NCBI GenBank assembly: GCA_964291465.2
Contig: OZ219936.1
Coordinates: 62,001-126,000 of the forward strand
Length of the DNA: 64,000 nucleotides
Origin: JAGWBJ01 sp964291465
GTDB lineage: Bacteria > Chloroflexota > Dehalococcoidia > Lucifugimonadales > JAGWBF01
Direction of reading: 5' to 3'
The position numbers and the translations under genes were made by a program. The notes below the pieces were generated by a model, which saw only the letters and a list, made by a program, of their open reading frames with translations, made no database searches and was not told the DNA's origin. The number at the start of each line of letters is the position of its first letter. Within the stretch, counting starts at the first letter, position 1. Shown in pieces: positions 25,914 to 34,623 of this stretch.

Positions 25914-26645
25914 TTGCGGGCCCTGATACTCTCGGACATACACTCGAATCTGGAGGCATTCAACGCCGTAGTCCAGGACGCCGAAGAGACCGGCGGGTTC
26001 GACCGGATATGGGGCCTGGGAGACCTGGTGGGGTACGGGCCGGACCCCGTCGCCTGCATAGAGCTGCTGATGAGCCACGACCACGTGTCGGTGGCGGGCA
26101 ACCACGACCTGGCAGCTTCGGGAGCCCTGGACACCGACGGCTTCAACTCCCACGCGCGGCTGGCGGCCCGGTGGACCGCCTCCCAGCTATCCGAGGAGCA
26201 CACCCGGTACCTGCTATCCATGAAGCAGGTGGTGCGGATGGGCCCGTTCACCCTGGTGCACGGTAGTCTGAGGGCCCCAGTATACGAGTACCTGGTGTCC
26301 ATCGAGTCCGCCATGGGCACGTTCTCCCGGCTGGAGTCGCCCTTCTGCCTGGTGGGCCACTCCCATATTCCGTTCATCTGCCGGGAGGCGGGAGCGCTGT
26401 GCCGGTTCGATCCCTTCCCCGAGGACGAAGAGGTGCCCCTGGGAGAGGAGCGGCTGATAGTCAACCCGGGCGGAGTGGGGCAGCCCAGGGACGGCGACTA
26501 CCGGCCCAGCTACGCCGTTTACGACGATGCCCTGGGCACCCTGCGCAGGCGAAGGGTGCCATACTCCGTCGACCAGACCCAGGAGAAGATGCGAAGAGCG
26601 GGCCTGCCCGACGCCCTCGTCCGACGCCTGAGCCACGGCGTGTAG
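25914..26645 (+). CDS. Metallophosphoesterase (YfcE-like)
   Basis: 243 residues of the calcineurin-like phosphoesterase family with all metal-binding blocks: LILSDIHSNLEAF (residues 4-16), GLGDLVGYGPDP (about 39-50), VAGNHD, LVHGS and LVGHSHIPF, then IVNPGGVGQPRDGDYRPSYA typical of the YfcE/diadenosine-polyphosphatase-like subgroup. TTG 25914 is the start, 8 nt after GGAGG; a longer frame overlaps the protease relic. Probably a cytoplasmic phosphodiesterase; substrate unknown. Confidence 0.88.
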   Translation: MRALILSDIHSNLEAFNAVVQDAEETGGFDRIWGLGDLVGYGPDPVACIELLMSHDHVSVAGNHDLAASGALDTDGFNSHARLAARWTASQLSEEHTRYLLSMKQVVRMGPFTLVHGSLRAPVYEYLVSIESAMGTFSRLESPFCLVGHSHIPFICREAGALCRFDPFPEDEEVPLGEERLIVNPGGVGQPRDGDYRPSYAVYDDALGTLRRRRVPYSVDQTQEKMRRAGLPDALVRRLSHGV

Positions 26646-26706
26646 GGAACGGCCCACACGCCTCGGAGAGACTCGCCACTAGCCGTACACGTGCAGCCGG
26701 GAGGCC

Positions 26707-26736
26707 TTGTTACACCTGCGGCGAATCGTGTAAACT
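26707..26736 (+). promoter_or_regulatory. tRNA-Lys promoter
   Basis: TTGTTA (26707-26712), 18-bp spacer, TAAACT (26731-26736), with the tRNA starting 17 nt after the -10 box. Confidence 0.45.
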
Positions 26737-26753
26737 AACCCTTACGACAGCGT

Positions 26754-26830
26754 GGCCCGCTAGCTCAATTTGGTAGAGCAACGGACTCTTAATCCGTGTG
26801 TTCTGGGTTCGAGTCCCAGGCGGGTCACCA
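26754..26830 (+). tRNA. tRNA-Lys (anticodon CUU)
   Basis: A complete cloverleaf: acceptor GGCCCGC pairs with GCGGGTC, D-arm GCTC/GAGC, anticodon stem ACGGA/TCCGT with loop CTCTTAA (anticodon CTT), T-arm CTGGG/CCCAG with TTCGAGT. The 3' CCA is encoded (26828-26830). Confidence 0.96.
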
Positions 26831-27007
26831 ACCCCTTCAATAGCCCGCATGTCTTCTCACCAACACCCGGATCGTCCCATCCCAAGACAAGACGGCGGTC
26901 TTCCGGACCGAAGAGCGGCCAGAGAAAGAGACTCACGGTGACCATGGCCGCGCCCTCGACCCAGCTGCCGCCGCCCCGGCGCTACTGAAGGCGACAAGGA
27001 GGAGAGC

Positions 27008-27790
27008 TTGGAGATCACGAAACACCAACCGGGGATGTTCAGCTGGGCGGACCTGGCAACGCCCGATCGGCAGGGGTCCACCCACTTCTACACGGAGGTC
27101 CTCGGGCTGGAAGCCACCGAGGTGCCCGTCGGCGAGTCCATGGTGTACGTGATTATGAGGAAGGGCGGCAAGAACGCCTTCGCGCTCTTCCAGATGGACG
27201 GAGAGATGCGCGAGCGGACCGGCGGACACCCGACTTGGACCAGCTACTTCACGGTCCAGAGCGCCGACGACACCGCCCAGCGGGCCAGGGACCTGGGCGG
27301 TACCGTGCTCAACGGGCCTTTCGACGTTTTCGACTCGGGCCGGATGGCGATAATACAGGACCCGACGGGCGCCGTGTTCGCCGTGTGGGAACCCAGGAAT
27401 GATATCGGCGCCCACGTGTTCGGTGAGCCCGGCGCCCTGGGCTGGACCGAGCTGTACACCGGCGACACGGACGCCGCGTCCCGGTTCTACGGGGGGCTGT
27501 TCGGATGGTCCTCGGGCCCAGGCCCGGGCGGAGACGATGACGAATACACCGTATTCCTGCTGGACGGGACGCCCGCAGCGGGCATGATGGCCATCAAGAA
27601 GGAGTGGGGCGAAGTCCCTCCCCACTGGTCCATATACTTCGTCGTCGCAAGCCTGGACGCGACTACCGGGAAGGCCAAGGGCATGGGCGCCACGGAGGTG
27701 ATGCCGCCGACGGAAGTGGAAGGCGTGGGGCGGTTCGCGCTCCTGCAAGACCCTCAGGGCTCCCACCTGTCCTTCATCCAGCCGGCGTAG
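27008..27790 (+). CDS. Two-domain VOC-family protein
   Basis: 260 residues made of two vicinal-oxygen-chelate halves. Half 1: GMFSWADLATPDRQGSTHFY through QDPTGAVFAVWEPRN. Half 2: PGALGWTELYTGDTDAASRF through LLQDPQGSHLSFIQPA. This resembles the Cfp30B-type proteins of actinobacteria and relatives, with no assigned reaction. TTG 27008 follows GGAGAG by 1-6 nt. It stands alone between the tRNA and the leader of proV. Confidence 0.82.
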   Translation: MEITKHQPGMFSWADLATPDRQGSTHFYTEVLGLEATEVPVGESMVYVIMRKGGKNAFALFQMDGEMRERTGGHPTWTSYFTVQSADDTAQRARDLGGTVLNGPFDVFDSGRMAIIQDPTGAVFAVWEPRNDIGAHVFGEPGALGWTELYTGDTDAASRFYGGLFGWSSGPGPGGDDDEYTVFLLDGTPAAGMMAIKKEWGEVPPHWSIYFVVASLDATTGKAKGMGATEVMPPTEVEGVGRFALLQDPQGSHLSFIQPA

Positions 27791-27810
27791 CTACGGACTG
27801 GGGGCGCGGG

Positions 27811-27950
27811 TTGACAAACCCGCCGCGAATGGTGCAACATGCCAGCAAGACGGGTGGAAACCTCCAGCACTCGGTAGGTGGAATTCGAACAGGTCCCTGA
27901 CAGTGGTCCGATTCCTGCCGATGGGTGCCGATGGGCACCTTTTTGTTTTG
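27811..27950 (+). ncRNA. Structured leader with intrinsic terminator upstream of proV (candidate riboswitch or attenuator)
   Basis: A promoter-like TTGACA (27811-27816), 18-bp spacer and CAACAT (27835-27840) precede about 100 nt of foldable RNA. A long interrupted stem pairs TCGGTA (27871-27876) with TGCCGA (27916-27921), GGAAT (27880-27884) with ATTCC (27911-27915), and CG with CG inside. It is followed at once by GGTGCC/GGCACC (27924-27929, 27934-27939) and TTTTTGTTTT, an intrinsic terminator. The proV ATG lies 54 nt beyond. I recognise no known riboswitch consensus (no TPP, SAM, cobalamin or c-di-AMP core). A stand-alone small RNA is an alternative. Confidence 0.5.
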
Positions 27951-28003
27951 AAGGCCGGGCGTGACGTTGCCACAGTCGTAGAGGGGCTGGGAAGCGAAGT
28001 CTG

Positions 28004-29092
28004 ATGGAATCGAACGGTAACGGCAGTACTCCGCGAATCAGCGTCCAGGGCATGTGGAAGATATTCGGCGACGACCCGGAACGGCTCATGGAGCCCGAGT
28101 GGCAGGAAAAGAGCAAGGACGAGATCCAGGAGGAAACAGGGAGTGTAATAGCCCTCCGCAACGTGTCCTTCGACGTGCAGGAGGGGGAGACCTTCATGGT
28201 CATGGGTCTGTCCGGCAGCGGCAAGTCTACCCTGGTGCGCTGCCTCATCCGCCTGATCGAGCCCACGGCGGGGGAGGTGTGGGTAGAGGGAGAGGACGTC
28301 ACGGGGTTCAACCAGAAGCAGCTCATAGACCTGCGCCGCAACAAGACGGCCATGGTCTTCCAGCACTTCGGATTGATACCCCACCTTAAGGTCATCGACA
28401 ACGTCGCTTGGGGGCTGGAGATCCGGGGAATGGACCGGGCCAGCAGGTACGAGCGTGCCGTGGACGTACTGGAGAAGGTGGGCCTAGCGGGTTGGGAAGA
28501 GGCCTATTCTGGGGAGCTCAGCGGCGGTATGCAGCAGCGCGTCGGGCTGGCCAGGGCCCTGGCCTCTGACCCCGACATCCTGCTGATGGACGAGCCCTTC
28601 AGCGCCCTGGACCCCCTCATCCGACGGGGGTTGCAGGACGAGTTGATACGCCTCCAAGAGGAGCTCCACAAGACCCTGGTCTTCATAACCCACGACCTCG
28701 AGGAGGCCCTGAAGCTGGGAGACCGGATCGCCCTCATGCACGGCGGCGAGTTCATCCAGGTGGGGACTCCCGAGGAGATCGTTTCACTGCCCGAGGACGA
28801 GTACGTGGGCGAGTTCGTCCGCGGAATATCCAAGACCCGGGTCATGGGCGCCGCCAGCATCATGGAGGAGCCCAACGACCTGACGGCCTCCGAGTACCGG
28901 ACGTATCCCTCCTGTTCCCCCGAAATGCCCATCGACGACCTCGTTCCCCTGGCCGCGGAGACGGACCTGCCCATAGCCGTGGTCGCGGAGGAGGGGCGCT
29001 TGCTGGGCACGGTGTCCCGAACGGCCCTGCTCACCAGCATCGCCGAGAGCCAGAAGTCCCAGGCGGAAGAGGTAAGCTCCACCTTTAAGTAG
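28004..29092 (+). CDS. proV: Glycine betaine/proline ABC transporter ATP-binding protein
   Basis: 362 residues, close to ProV/OpuAA. Walker A GLSGSGKST (about residues 67-75), Q-loop VFQHFGLIPH, the signature LSGGMQQRVGLARALASDPD, Walker B ILLMDEPFSALDP and the switch His in VFITHDLEEAL. The region before Walker A, MWKIFGDDPERLM, is typical of this subfamily. The C-terminal part (about 300-362, DLVPLAAETDLPIAVVAEEG) looks like a CBS-type regulatory module. No permease or binding protein is adjacent; likely partners are proW and proX at 38-41 kb on the other strand. Confidence 0.92.
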   Translation: MESNGNGSTPRISVQGMWKIFGDDPERLMEPEWQEKSKDEIQEETGSVIALRNVSFDVQEGETFMVMGLSGSGKSTLVRCLIRLIEPTAGEVWVEGEDVTGFNQKQLIDLRRNKTAMVFQHFGLIPHLKVIDNVAWGLEIRGMDRASRYERAVDVLEKVGLAGWEEAYSGELSGGMQQRVGLARALASDPDILLMDEPFSALDPLIRRGLQDELIRLQEELHKTLVFITHDLEEALKLGDRIALMHGGEFIQVGTPEEIVSLPEDEYVGEFVRGISKTRVMGAASIMEEPNDLTASEYRTYPSCSPEMPIDDLVPLAAETDLPIAVVAEEGRLLGTVSRTALLTSIAESQKSQAEEVSSTFK

Positions 29093-29187
29093 CCGGGCAA
29101 ATTGCCGGGACCCCGCTCCCCATTCGGAGTCCCCCGGCAAGCTGCCACAGGCTGCCGCATCCCTGGCGGGCGCCTTGATACCCACGG

Positions 29188-30222
29188 CTAGGACGGCTCG
29201 TGGATGGTCTGTCCCCTCTGCACTCCCTCTTTCAGGCGTCCATATTCCGATGCGATCTCCGCGCCCAGGATGAGGATGAGGGCGGACAGGTAGGTCCACA
29301 CCATGAGGACGATGACCGAGGCGATGTTGCCGTAGAGCTGGTCGTACTGGGCAAAGTGCTCCAGGTACCACAGGAACAGGTTCTTGCCCCCCTCGAACAG
29401 GACCGCGGCGACGATCGCGCCCACCCATATGTACTTCCAGTAGGTCTTGGTGTTGGGCAGCACCTTGTAGACCATCGCGAAGATGGCGAAGCTCACCAAT
29501 AGTGCGGGCATCTTGAGCAGGCCCGACACCACCCCTCCACCCAGCAGGCTGGACAGGCTCCCATCGCCTGTGTCGATGGACGTCGCCCACTGGAACACGG
29601 TGGTTATGCCCACGGACAAGAGGAAGAGGAGTGATATCCCAAGGGCCATGGCAATCTGCCGGGGTTTGTTCTTGTAGAAGGGGAGGTCCTTATGGACGTC
29701 CCACGCCCGGTTGACGGCCCGGGTGATGGACCCGAACACGGCGCTGCCGGTCCAGAGCAAGCTCAGCACAGAGCCGATGCCGAAGGCGGCGCGGAGCTTG
29801 ACCACACCCTCGACGCTCTCCCGCACGAAGGCCTCGGAGCCCGGCAGGTACTCGATGATGAACTCAATGATCTCCTCCTGCCGCTCCGGGGAGTTGGCCA
29901 CGACCCCGACGACGGCGCTCAGGCCCAGGACGAGGGGGAAGAGGGAGAGGATGGCGTAGTAGCTTACCGAGGCCGCCATGTGGGTGGCGTCGTCGTCGCC
30001 CATCTCCTGCACCACCGCGGTGGCAAGTCTTACCGGAGTGGTCTTGCCTAGTCTCGTGGCGGAGAGGTCGCGCTTCAGCCGGTCCACCCCCTGGCCGACG
30101 ATCCTTCCGGTGGTCAGGTATCTGTCGACCAGCCGCTCCACCCAACCCATGACCTTCGCCACGGGCGGTATCCTGTAGGCCAGCCGCGTGAATATGCCTG
30201 TCGTGGGGTCCATCCGTACCAT
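29188..30222 (-). CDS. YihY/BrkB-family inner-membrane protein
   Basis: About 344 residues of the YihY (formerly RNase BN) membrane family, function unknown. The signature AASVSYYAILSLFPLVLGLS opens the first membrane segment, followed by EEIIEFIIEYLPGSEAFV, GIGSVLSLLWTGSAVFGSIT, RAVNRAWDV and further hydrophobic segments IAMALGISLLFLLSVGI, LLKMPALLVSFAIFAMVYKV, WVGAIVAAVLFEGGKNLFLW and IASVIVLMVWTYLSALILIL, about six in all. ATG 30222 is chosen (a GGAG lies just upstream); ATG 30213 and 30267 are alternatives. Confidence 0.88.
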   Translation of the reverse strand: MVRMDPTTGIFTRLAYRIPPVAKVMGWVERLVDRYLTTGRIVGQGVDRLKRDLSATRLGKTTPVRLATAVVQEMGDDDATHMAASVSYYAILSLFPLVLGLSAVVGVVANSPERQEEIIEFIIEYLPGSEAFVRESVEGVVKLRAAFGIGSVLSLLWTGSAVFGSITRAVNRAWDVHKDLPFYKNKPRQIAMALGISLLFLLSVGITTVFQWATSIDTGDGSLSSLLGGGVVSGLLKMPALLVSFAIFAMVYKVLPNTKTYWKYIWVGAIVAAVLFEGGKNLFLWYLEHFAQYDQLYGNIASVIVLMVWTYLSALILILGAEIASEYGRLKEGVQRGQTIHEPS

Positions 30223-30335
30223 CTCCGAGCCTACAAGAGAGAGGCCAGCCGCACAACCCGGTGGCAACTGGCCTCGATCTGTCCCTCGGCTTTAGGAATT
30301 CCTGGAGAGCCGCGGAGAGCCGCGCTCTCCGGCTT

Positions 30336-31174
30336 CTAGGACTGCTTCTCGCCCCCCGGTCGAAGGGCGCCTTGACGACCACGGCAACCCCGCTTATGGT
30401 CCCCGAAACGGCGTCCCTGACGGTCCTGCCGGCGGCCTCGCCGATTTCGTTGGCGGCTTCTATGGCGCCCGTCGCCGCGGCTGACGCCGCGTCCTCGGCC
30501 TTGACGCCGGTGGACCCGACGGCCTCGATGGCGCCTTCCACGGCACTCCTGGCGACCCCCGCAAGGTCGCCGCCTACGTCCGACGTGCCCTTGATGAGGC
30601 CCCGGCTGCTGTCGGTAATGGCGCCCAGCACATCGGCCCCGACCTCATTGGCCCCCACGGCGCTGCCCGTGACTATGGACTTGGCCGTGGTGGCCAGGTC
30701 GCCGCCCACCTCACTGGTGCCTCTGATGGCGCCCTGGGCGATGCTGGTAGCCGCATCCTGCACACTCAGGCCCAGGTCCTTGGTCGTGGTGATGGCGCCC
30801 TCGGCGGCGCCCCGGCCCACCTCCGCCACGTCGGCGCCCACCTCGCGGGTGCCCTGGATGGCAGCCCGAACGGTGTCGCTGAGGGTGCCGGCGGTAACCG
30901 TCGTCACCTCTCCGACCCCTTGGATGGTGCCTATGACGGCGCCCTTGGCCGACGACGCCACGTCGGAGCCCGCCTCTATGGCTCCTGTAATGGCACCCGA
31001 TACCCCGTCCATGATCAGGGCCGTAGCCTCACGACTGACGTCCCTCACGCCTTGCAGGGCCTTGACGGTGTTCTCCCGGGTCGTATCGATGGTCGTGCCC
31101 AGGACGTCGCCCGCGCCCCTGATGGTCTCCACCACGGCATTCCTCAGCATGTTGCCGATCTCTCCCAGCGGCAT
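30336..31174 (-). pseudogene. Alanine/glycine-rich repeat protein, frameshifted at the 3' end
   Basis: About 270 residues of a repetitive helical protein with units of roughly 36 residues, e.g. GAIRGTSEVGGDLATTAKSI, GLIKGTSDVGGDLAGVARSA, AIQGTREVGADVAEVGRGAA. Alternating A, G, V and D with no membrane or signal segment suggests a long amphipathic coil, like LEA or apolipoprotein-type repeats. ATG 31174 has GGGGAGG 5 nt upstream. As read, the frame runs 140 codons into the antisense of YihY. If the six-C run at 30352-30357 held seven, the protein would end GGEKQS at the TAG 30336-30338, giving 279 residues. Function unknown. Confidence 0.65.
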
Positions 31175-31217
31175 TGCCACCTCCCCTAAATGATGTACCG
31201 AATTACTCGCATCATTG

Positions 31218-31285
31218 TATCACCAACAGTGGCGTATCACCAACAGCGGGGTATCACCAACAGTGGCGTATCACCAACAATAGGC
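31218..31285. repeat. Tandem repeat, four copies of a 17-bp unit
   Basis: Unit TATCACCAACAGTGGCG: copies at 31218-31234 (exact), 31235-31251 (two differences), 31252-31268 (exact) and 31269-31285 (diverged end). It lies in the 265-bp gap between dxs and the repeat-protein gene; no gene is seen in the rest of the gap. Confidence 0.9.
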
Positions 31286-31445
31286 AAGCCAAGTCAACGT
31301 CCCATGCGGCCTTGTTGGCGCCACCCTGGACTCGCCGTCGAGATATGCAATCAGCCGGCGGCCCTTGAAAGCCGGACGCTCGCGGCGTCGGCGGCGCGCA
31401 TGTGGGTCGAGGCCCGGGTCGAGAGCGGCGCGGGCTCTGGGCAGT

Positions 31446-33359
31446 CTAGGCTCTCGCCGCCACTCCGGGGCCCGCCTGGGTCCGGGGCGATGCCGCGTCG
31501 GGAAAGAAGACGTCCAGGACTTGCTGGGCGATGCCCTGGGCGTCGAGCTGCAGCTGGTGCCTCTGGTCCGTGGCGGTGCCGTGCTCGATGAACGAGTCGG
31601 GCATGCCGATGCGGTGGACCGACACCTCCTCCAACCCGGCTTCGGCCAGGGCTTCCAGCACGACGGAGCCGAATCCCCCCGCCAGCACGTTCTCTTCCAC
31701 CGTTACGATGCGGCGGGTGCTTCGGGCCGTTTCCAGGAGCAGGTCCACGTCCAGGGGCTTCACGAAGACCGGGTTCACGACCCCGCAGGAGATGCCATGC
31801 TGGGCAAGGGTCTCCGCCGCCTCCATGGCCGCACTCACGGGCTTGCCCAGGGCAAAGATGGCCACGTCTCCGCCCTCCCTGATGACGGAGCCCTTGCCCA
31901 GGGGCAGGACCTTGAGGTCCCCGTCCATGTGGGCGCCGGTGGCCGCGCCCCTGGCGATGCGGATGGCGAAGGGCCCCCGGTGCTTGTAGGCAGTATAGAC
32001 CAGGTGCTGCAGCTCGTTCTCGTCCATTGGCGCCGCCACTACGGCGTTGGGAAGGCAACGCAGATACGAGATGTCGAAGGCGCCGTGATGGGTCTTGCCG
32101 TCCTCGCCGACGATGCCGGCCCGGTCGGCGATGAGTGTCACAGGCAGGTTCTGGATGCAGACGTCGTGGACCACCTGGTCGAAGGCCCTCTGGAGAAAGG
32201 TGGAGTAGATGGAGACGAAGGGGTTCAGCCCGGCCGAGGCCATTCCCGCCGCCATGCTCACGGCGTGCTGCTCGGCGATGCCCACGTCGAAGACCCTGTC
32301 CGGGAAGTCGCGCCGGACCTCCGCCAGCCCGGTGCCCTCCAGCATGGCGGCGCTGATGCCCACCACCGTTTCGTCGCTCCGCATGAGGCGGGAGAGGGTC
32401 CCGGCGAACACCTTGGAGTAGGTGGGCGCCCCCGAGGCGTCCCCCAGGGGAGAGCTGGGCTGATGGAACTTGACCGGGTCGTCCTCGGCGGGCTCGTAGC
32501 CGTGCCCCTTGTGGGTCACGACGTGGACCAGGGGCAGCGAGCCCGGGGACATCCTGGCCTGACGGAGGGTCTCCTCCAGCTGCTTGAAGTCGTGGCCGTC
32601 CACCGGGCCCAGGTACTGGAAGCCCATCTCGGTCCAGAACATGGTGGGAACGATGAGGCCCGCCAGCCCCGTGTTGAACCTCTTCACGAGGCTGTACATC
32701 AACTCGCCCGTCGGCACTCTCTTGGAGAGCGCCTTCATGCGGTCTATCATGGCGTTGAACTCGGGGTGGGTGATCAGACGCTTGCGCCAGTTGGTGAGAA
32801 AGCCGATGTTCTCGGAGATGGACATCCCGTTGTCGTTGAGGACGAGGATGAAGTTCTTGGGGCTGAGATGGGCGATGTTGTTCAGCGCCTCGAAGCTCGA
32901 GCCGGAGGTCATCGCCCCGTCCCCGACCACCGCGATGGTCCACGAGTCCCGCCGGGACTTGGCGGCGCCCTCGGCGATGCCCAGGGCGATGGACAGCCCC
33001 GTGCCGGCATGGCCGGCGCACAGGGTGTCGTGGGGGCTCTCCCGCGGCTCTCCGAAGCCGGAGAGGCCTCCCTCCAGGCGGATATTCTGGAAGTCGTCGC
33101 GCCGCCCCGTCACCAGCTTGTGGGTGTAGGTCTGGTTGGTCGTATCCCACACCAGGCGGTCGTTGGGGCTGTCGAAGACGCGGTGCAGCGCCAACGTAAG
33201 CTCCACCACCCCCAGGTTCGAGGCCAGATGGCCGCCCCGCTCGGTTATGACGGATATGATGGTGTCCCGTACCTCTTGGGCCACCTGGGTCAGCTCCTCG
33301 TAGGTGAGCCCCCTCAGGTCGCCGGGCGAATCTATCCGGTCCAAGAGACGTTGGGACAT
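31446..33359 (-). CDS. dxs: 1-deoxy-D-xylulose-5-phosphate synthase
   Basis: 637 residues, normal length. This thiamine-diphosphate enzyme joins pyruvate and glyceraldehyde 3-phosphate, the first step of the MEP isoprenoid pathway. Motifs: GGHLASNLGVVELTLALHRV, WDTTNQTYTHKLVTGR, the ThDP site VVGDGAMTSGSSFEALNNIA with NDNGMSIS, YLGPVDGHD, HVVTHKGHGYEPAE, then DVGIAEQHAVSMAAGMASAG and ADRAGIVGEDGKTHHGAFD in the pyrimidine domain. ATG 33359 follows AAGGTGG by 7 nt. Its first substrate partner enzymes are not in the window. Confidence 0.97.
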   Translation of the reverse strand: MSQRLLDRIDSPGDLRGLTYEELTQVAQEVRDTIISVITERGGHLASNLGVVELTLALHRVFDSPNDRLVWDTTNQTYTHKLVTGRRDDFQNIRLEGGLSGFGEPRESPHDTLCAGHAGTGLSIALGIAEGAAKSRRDSWTIAVVGDGAMTSGSSFEALNNIAHLSPKNFILVLNDNGMSISENIGFLTNWRKRLITHPEFNAMIDRMKALSKRVPTGELMYSLVKRFNTGLAGLIVPTMFWTEMGFQYLGPVDGHDFKQLEETLRQARMSPGSLPLVHVVTHKGHGYEPAEDDPVKFHQPSSPLGDASGAPTYSKVFAGTLSRLMRSDETVVGISAAMLEGTGLAEVRRDFPDRVFDVGIAEQHAVSMAAGMASAGLNPFVSIYSTFLQRAFDQVVHDVCIQNLPVTLIADRAGIVGEDGKTHHGAFDISYLRCLPNAVVAAPMDENELQHLVYTAYKHRGPFAIRIARGAATGAHMDGDLKVLPLGKGSVIREGGDVAIFALGKPVSAAMEAAETLAQHGISCGVVNPVFVKPLDVDLLLETARSTRRIVTVEENVLAGGFGSVVLEALAEAGLEEVSVHRIGMPDSFIEHGTATDQRHQLQLDAQGIAQQVLDVFFPDAASPRTQAGPGVAARA

Positions 33360-34008
33360 GGCAAACCACCTTTATGGAAAGTCGGCTGCAACGCCGGACC
33401 AACACGGGAAGACTCTCTGGCATGATTGTAGGCACGCAAGGCACAGATTACAAGCTCTAACCGGCACCGGTTTTGCCGCGGCCCATCCAATTGTCACGCT
33501 ATTGGTGGCAAAACAGGGGTCAATCGGAATGGATATCCCCACGCCTGCCGGAAGGCGCTGTCCTACTGCGACCGAGGCGGTGGTCCCAGCGCCCGAGGGG
33601 TCTGCCGGCGCCATCGTCTCCCAGCCCATGCTTCGCCGCCCAGACTATCTCCAGGACAAGTTAGAGCCCTCTACCCCTTGGGTCAACTATGGCAGTCTAA
33701 CGAGAGATCACAAGATAATCACGTACAATTGCTGTAAAGGCATGCGCATGTTATAGTTGAGAAACTTCGCGCCGGAAATGGGAGGTGAATGCTGTTCTTC
33801 GTTCGGCGGCAGCCCGAACCGGATACGCTGAACTCTCGTCATCCTACCTGCATGTTGAGACAAGGACGTACCAATTCCGGCGCCGCCAAGACTTCCAGAG
33901 TCCGGCTAAGGCTTCTGATACAAGAAGACCGCCATGGAGAGCGGGTTAGCACTACCGGCCTGACGTGGGCCTTTGACGGACGTACTTCAAGCAGAGAGGT
34001 GTCGGAGA
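33360..34008. other. 649-bp intergenic region, no confident gene
   Basis: The part from about 33680 to 33800 is A/T-richer than its surroundings. A 79-codon frame at 33789-34028 has GGGAGG upstream of its ATG, but the product (basic, no domain, overlapping the next gene) does not look like a real protein. No terminator or RNA gene was recognised. Confidence 0.4.
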
Positions 34009-34299
34009 ATGGCTATCACCTGTGTTAGCGGCCGCTGGAGCCGTGCGGCGTGTATCATCATCGCCTTGGGCATACTGTTGGCGGTGGCCTGCGCCAGCGA
34101 CAGCAAAGAAGCGGTCATCAAGGAGACCCTGGACTGCATGGCCGCGAACGACCCGGTCTTCGAGCAGAGCATGATGATGATGTTCCCCACGGCCCAGAAC
34201 CTGGACGATGCCAGGAAACAGTACATCTATGTAAGCCAAGCCGCCCCACTGGAAGACCTGAAGGCGGCTAGGGACCAGGTCTGCGGAGACAGAGGGTAG
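34009..34299 (+). CDS. Small putative lipoprotein
   Basis: 96 residues. The N-terminal stretch with arginines and ACIIIALGILLAVAC is a lipoprotein signal with lipobox LAVAC, placing the protein on the outer face of the membrane. The mature part has two cysteines (DCMAANDP and DQVCGD) that could form a disulfide. No family recognised. ATG 34009 follows a GGAG. It precedes the leucine-rich-repeat genes, with which it may share a surface location. Confidence 0.6.
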   Translation: MAITCVSGRWSRAACIIIALGILLAVACASDSKEAVIKETLDCMAANDPVFEQSMMMMFPTAQNLDDARKQYIYVSQAAPLEDLKAARDQVCGDRG

Positions 34300-34370
34300 C
34301 AGAGCCTCGAAGGTTGCCCTGGGAGCATCGGCCGGTCTATAGAAGATGCCAGGTGGTCTGGCGGGGCAGC

Positions 34371-34596
34371 CCAGCCGAGTCGGGCAATCTTTCCAACCCG
34401 ACAGACTTACTTCTCAACCGTAACCCGCTGACTGGGCAAGGTGCCCTCCGAGTTGGGCAACCTCCGTCAATTGGACAGCTTAGTAAACCTCGATACCGAG
34501 CTGGAGTGTGCGCCAAGCAGTCTGCCGGCGCCAGTAATGGGCAGCGGGCCGCAGGCTGGGCCAAATTGGTTTACTGGCGTACCTGAGTGCCGATAA
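34371..34596 (+). pseudogene. Relic of a leucine-rich-repeat gene
   Basis: Remnants of plant-type LRR coding sequence in two frames: AESGNLSNPTDLLLNRNPLTG, then after a shift near 34438 VPSELGNLRQLDSLVNLD and a C-terminal tail TELECAPSSLPAPVMGS ending at TAA 34594-34596. The repeat consensus of the intact neighbour downstream (ELGNLxxLxxLxLxxNxLTG) is clearly recognisable. There is no start or signal peptide. It looks like the 3' end of a duplicated, decayed copy. Confidence 0.6.
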
Positions 34597-34623
34597 ATAG
34601 GTTCTGCGACTGGAGGTGTCAAA

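Noticed and set aside
27841..27923. T-box riboswitch before proV
   Set aside because: A GGGTGGAA stretch resembles part of the T-box sequence but lies at the 5' end, far from the terminator, and no specifier loop or ACCGCG core is present.
29864..31180. 438-residue repeat protein extending into YihY
   Set aside because: The last 140 residues are an Arg/Gly/Pro-rich antiparallel-free shadow of the YihY gene; the repeat pattern stops at the G/C run near 30350.
31218..31285. CRISPR array
   Set aside because: The 17-bp units are directly adjacent without spacers, so it is a simple tandem repeat; no cas genes are nearby.
33789..34028. 79-codon gene with a good ribosome-binding site
   Set aside because: Product is basic, featureless and overlaps the start of the next lipoprotein gene; codon use is not gene-like.
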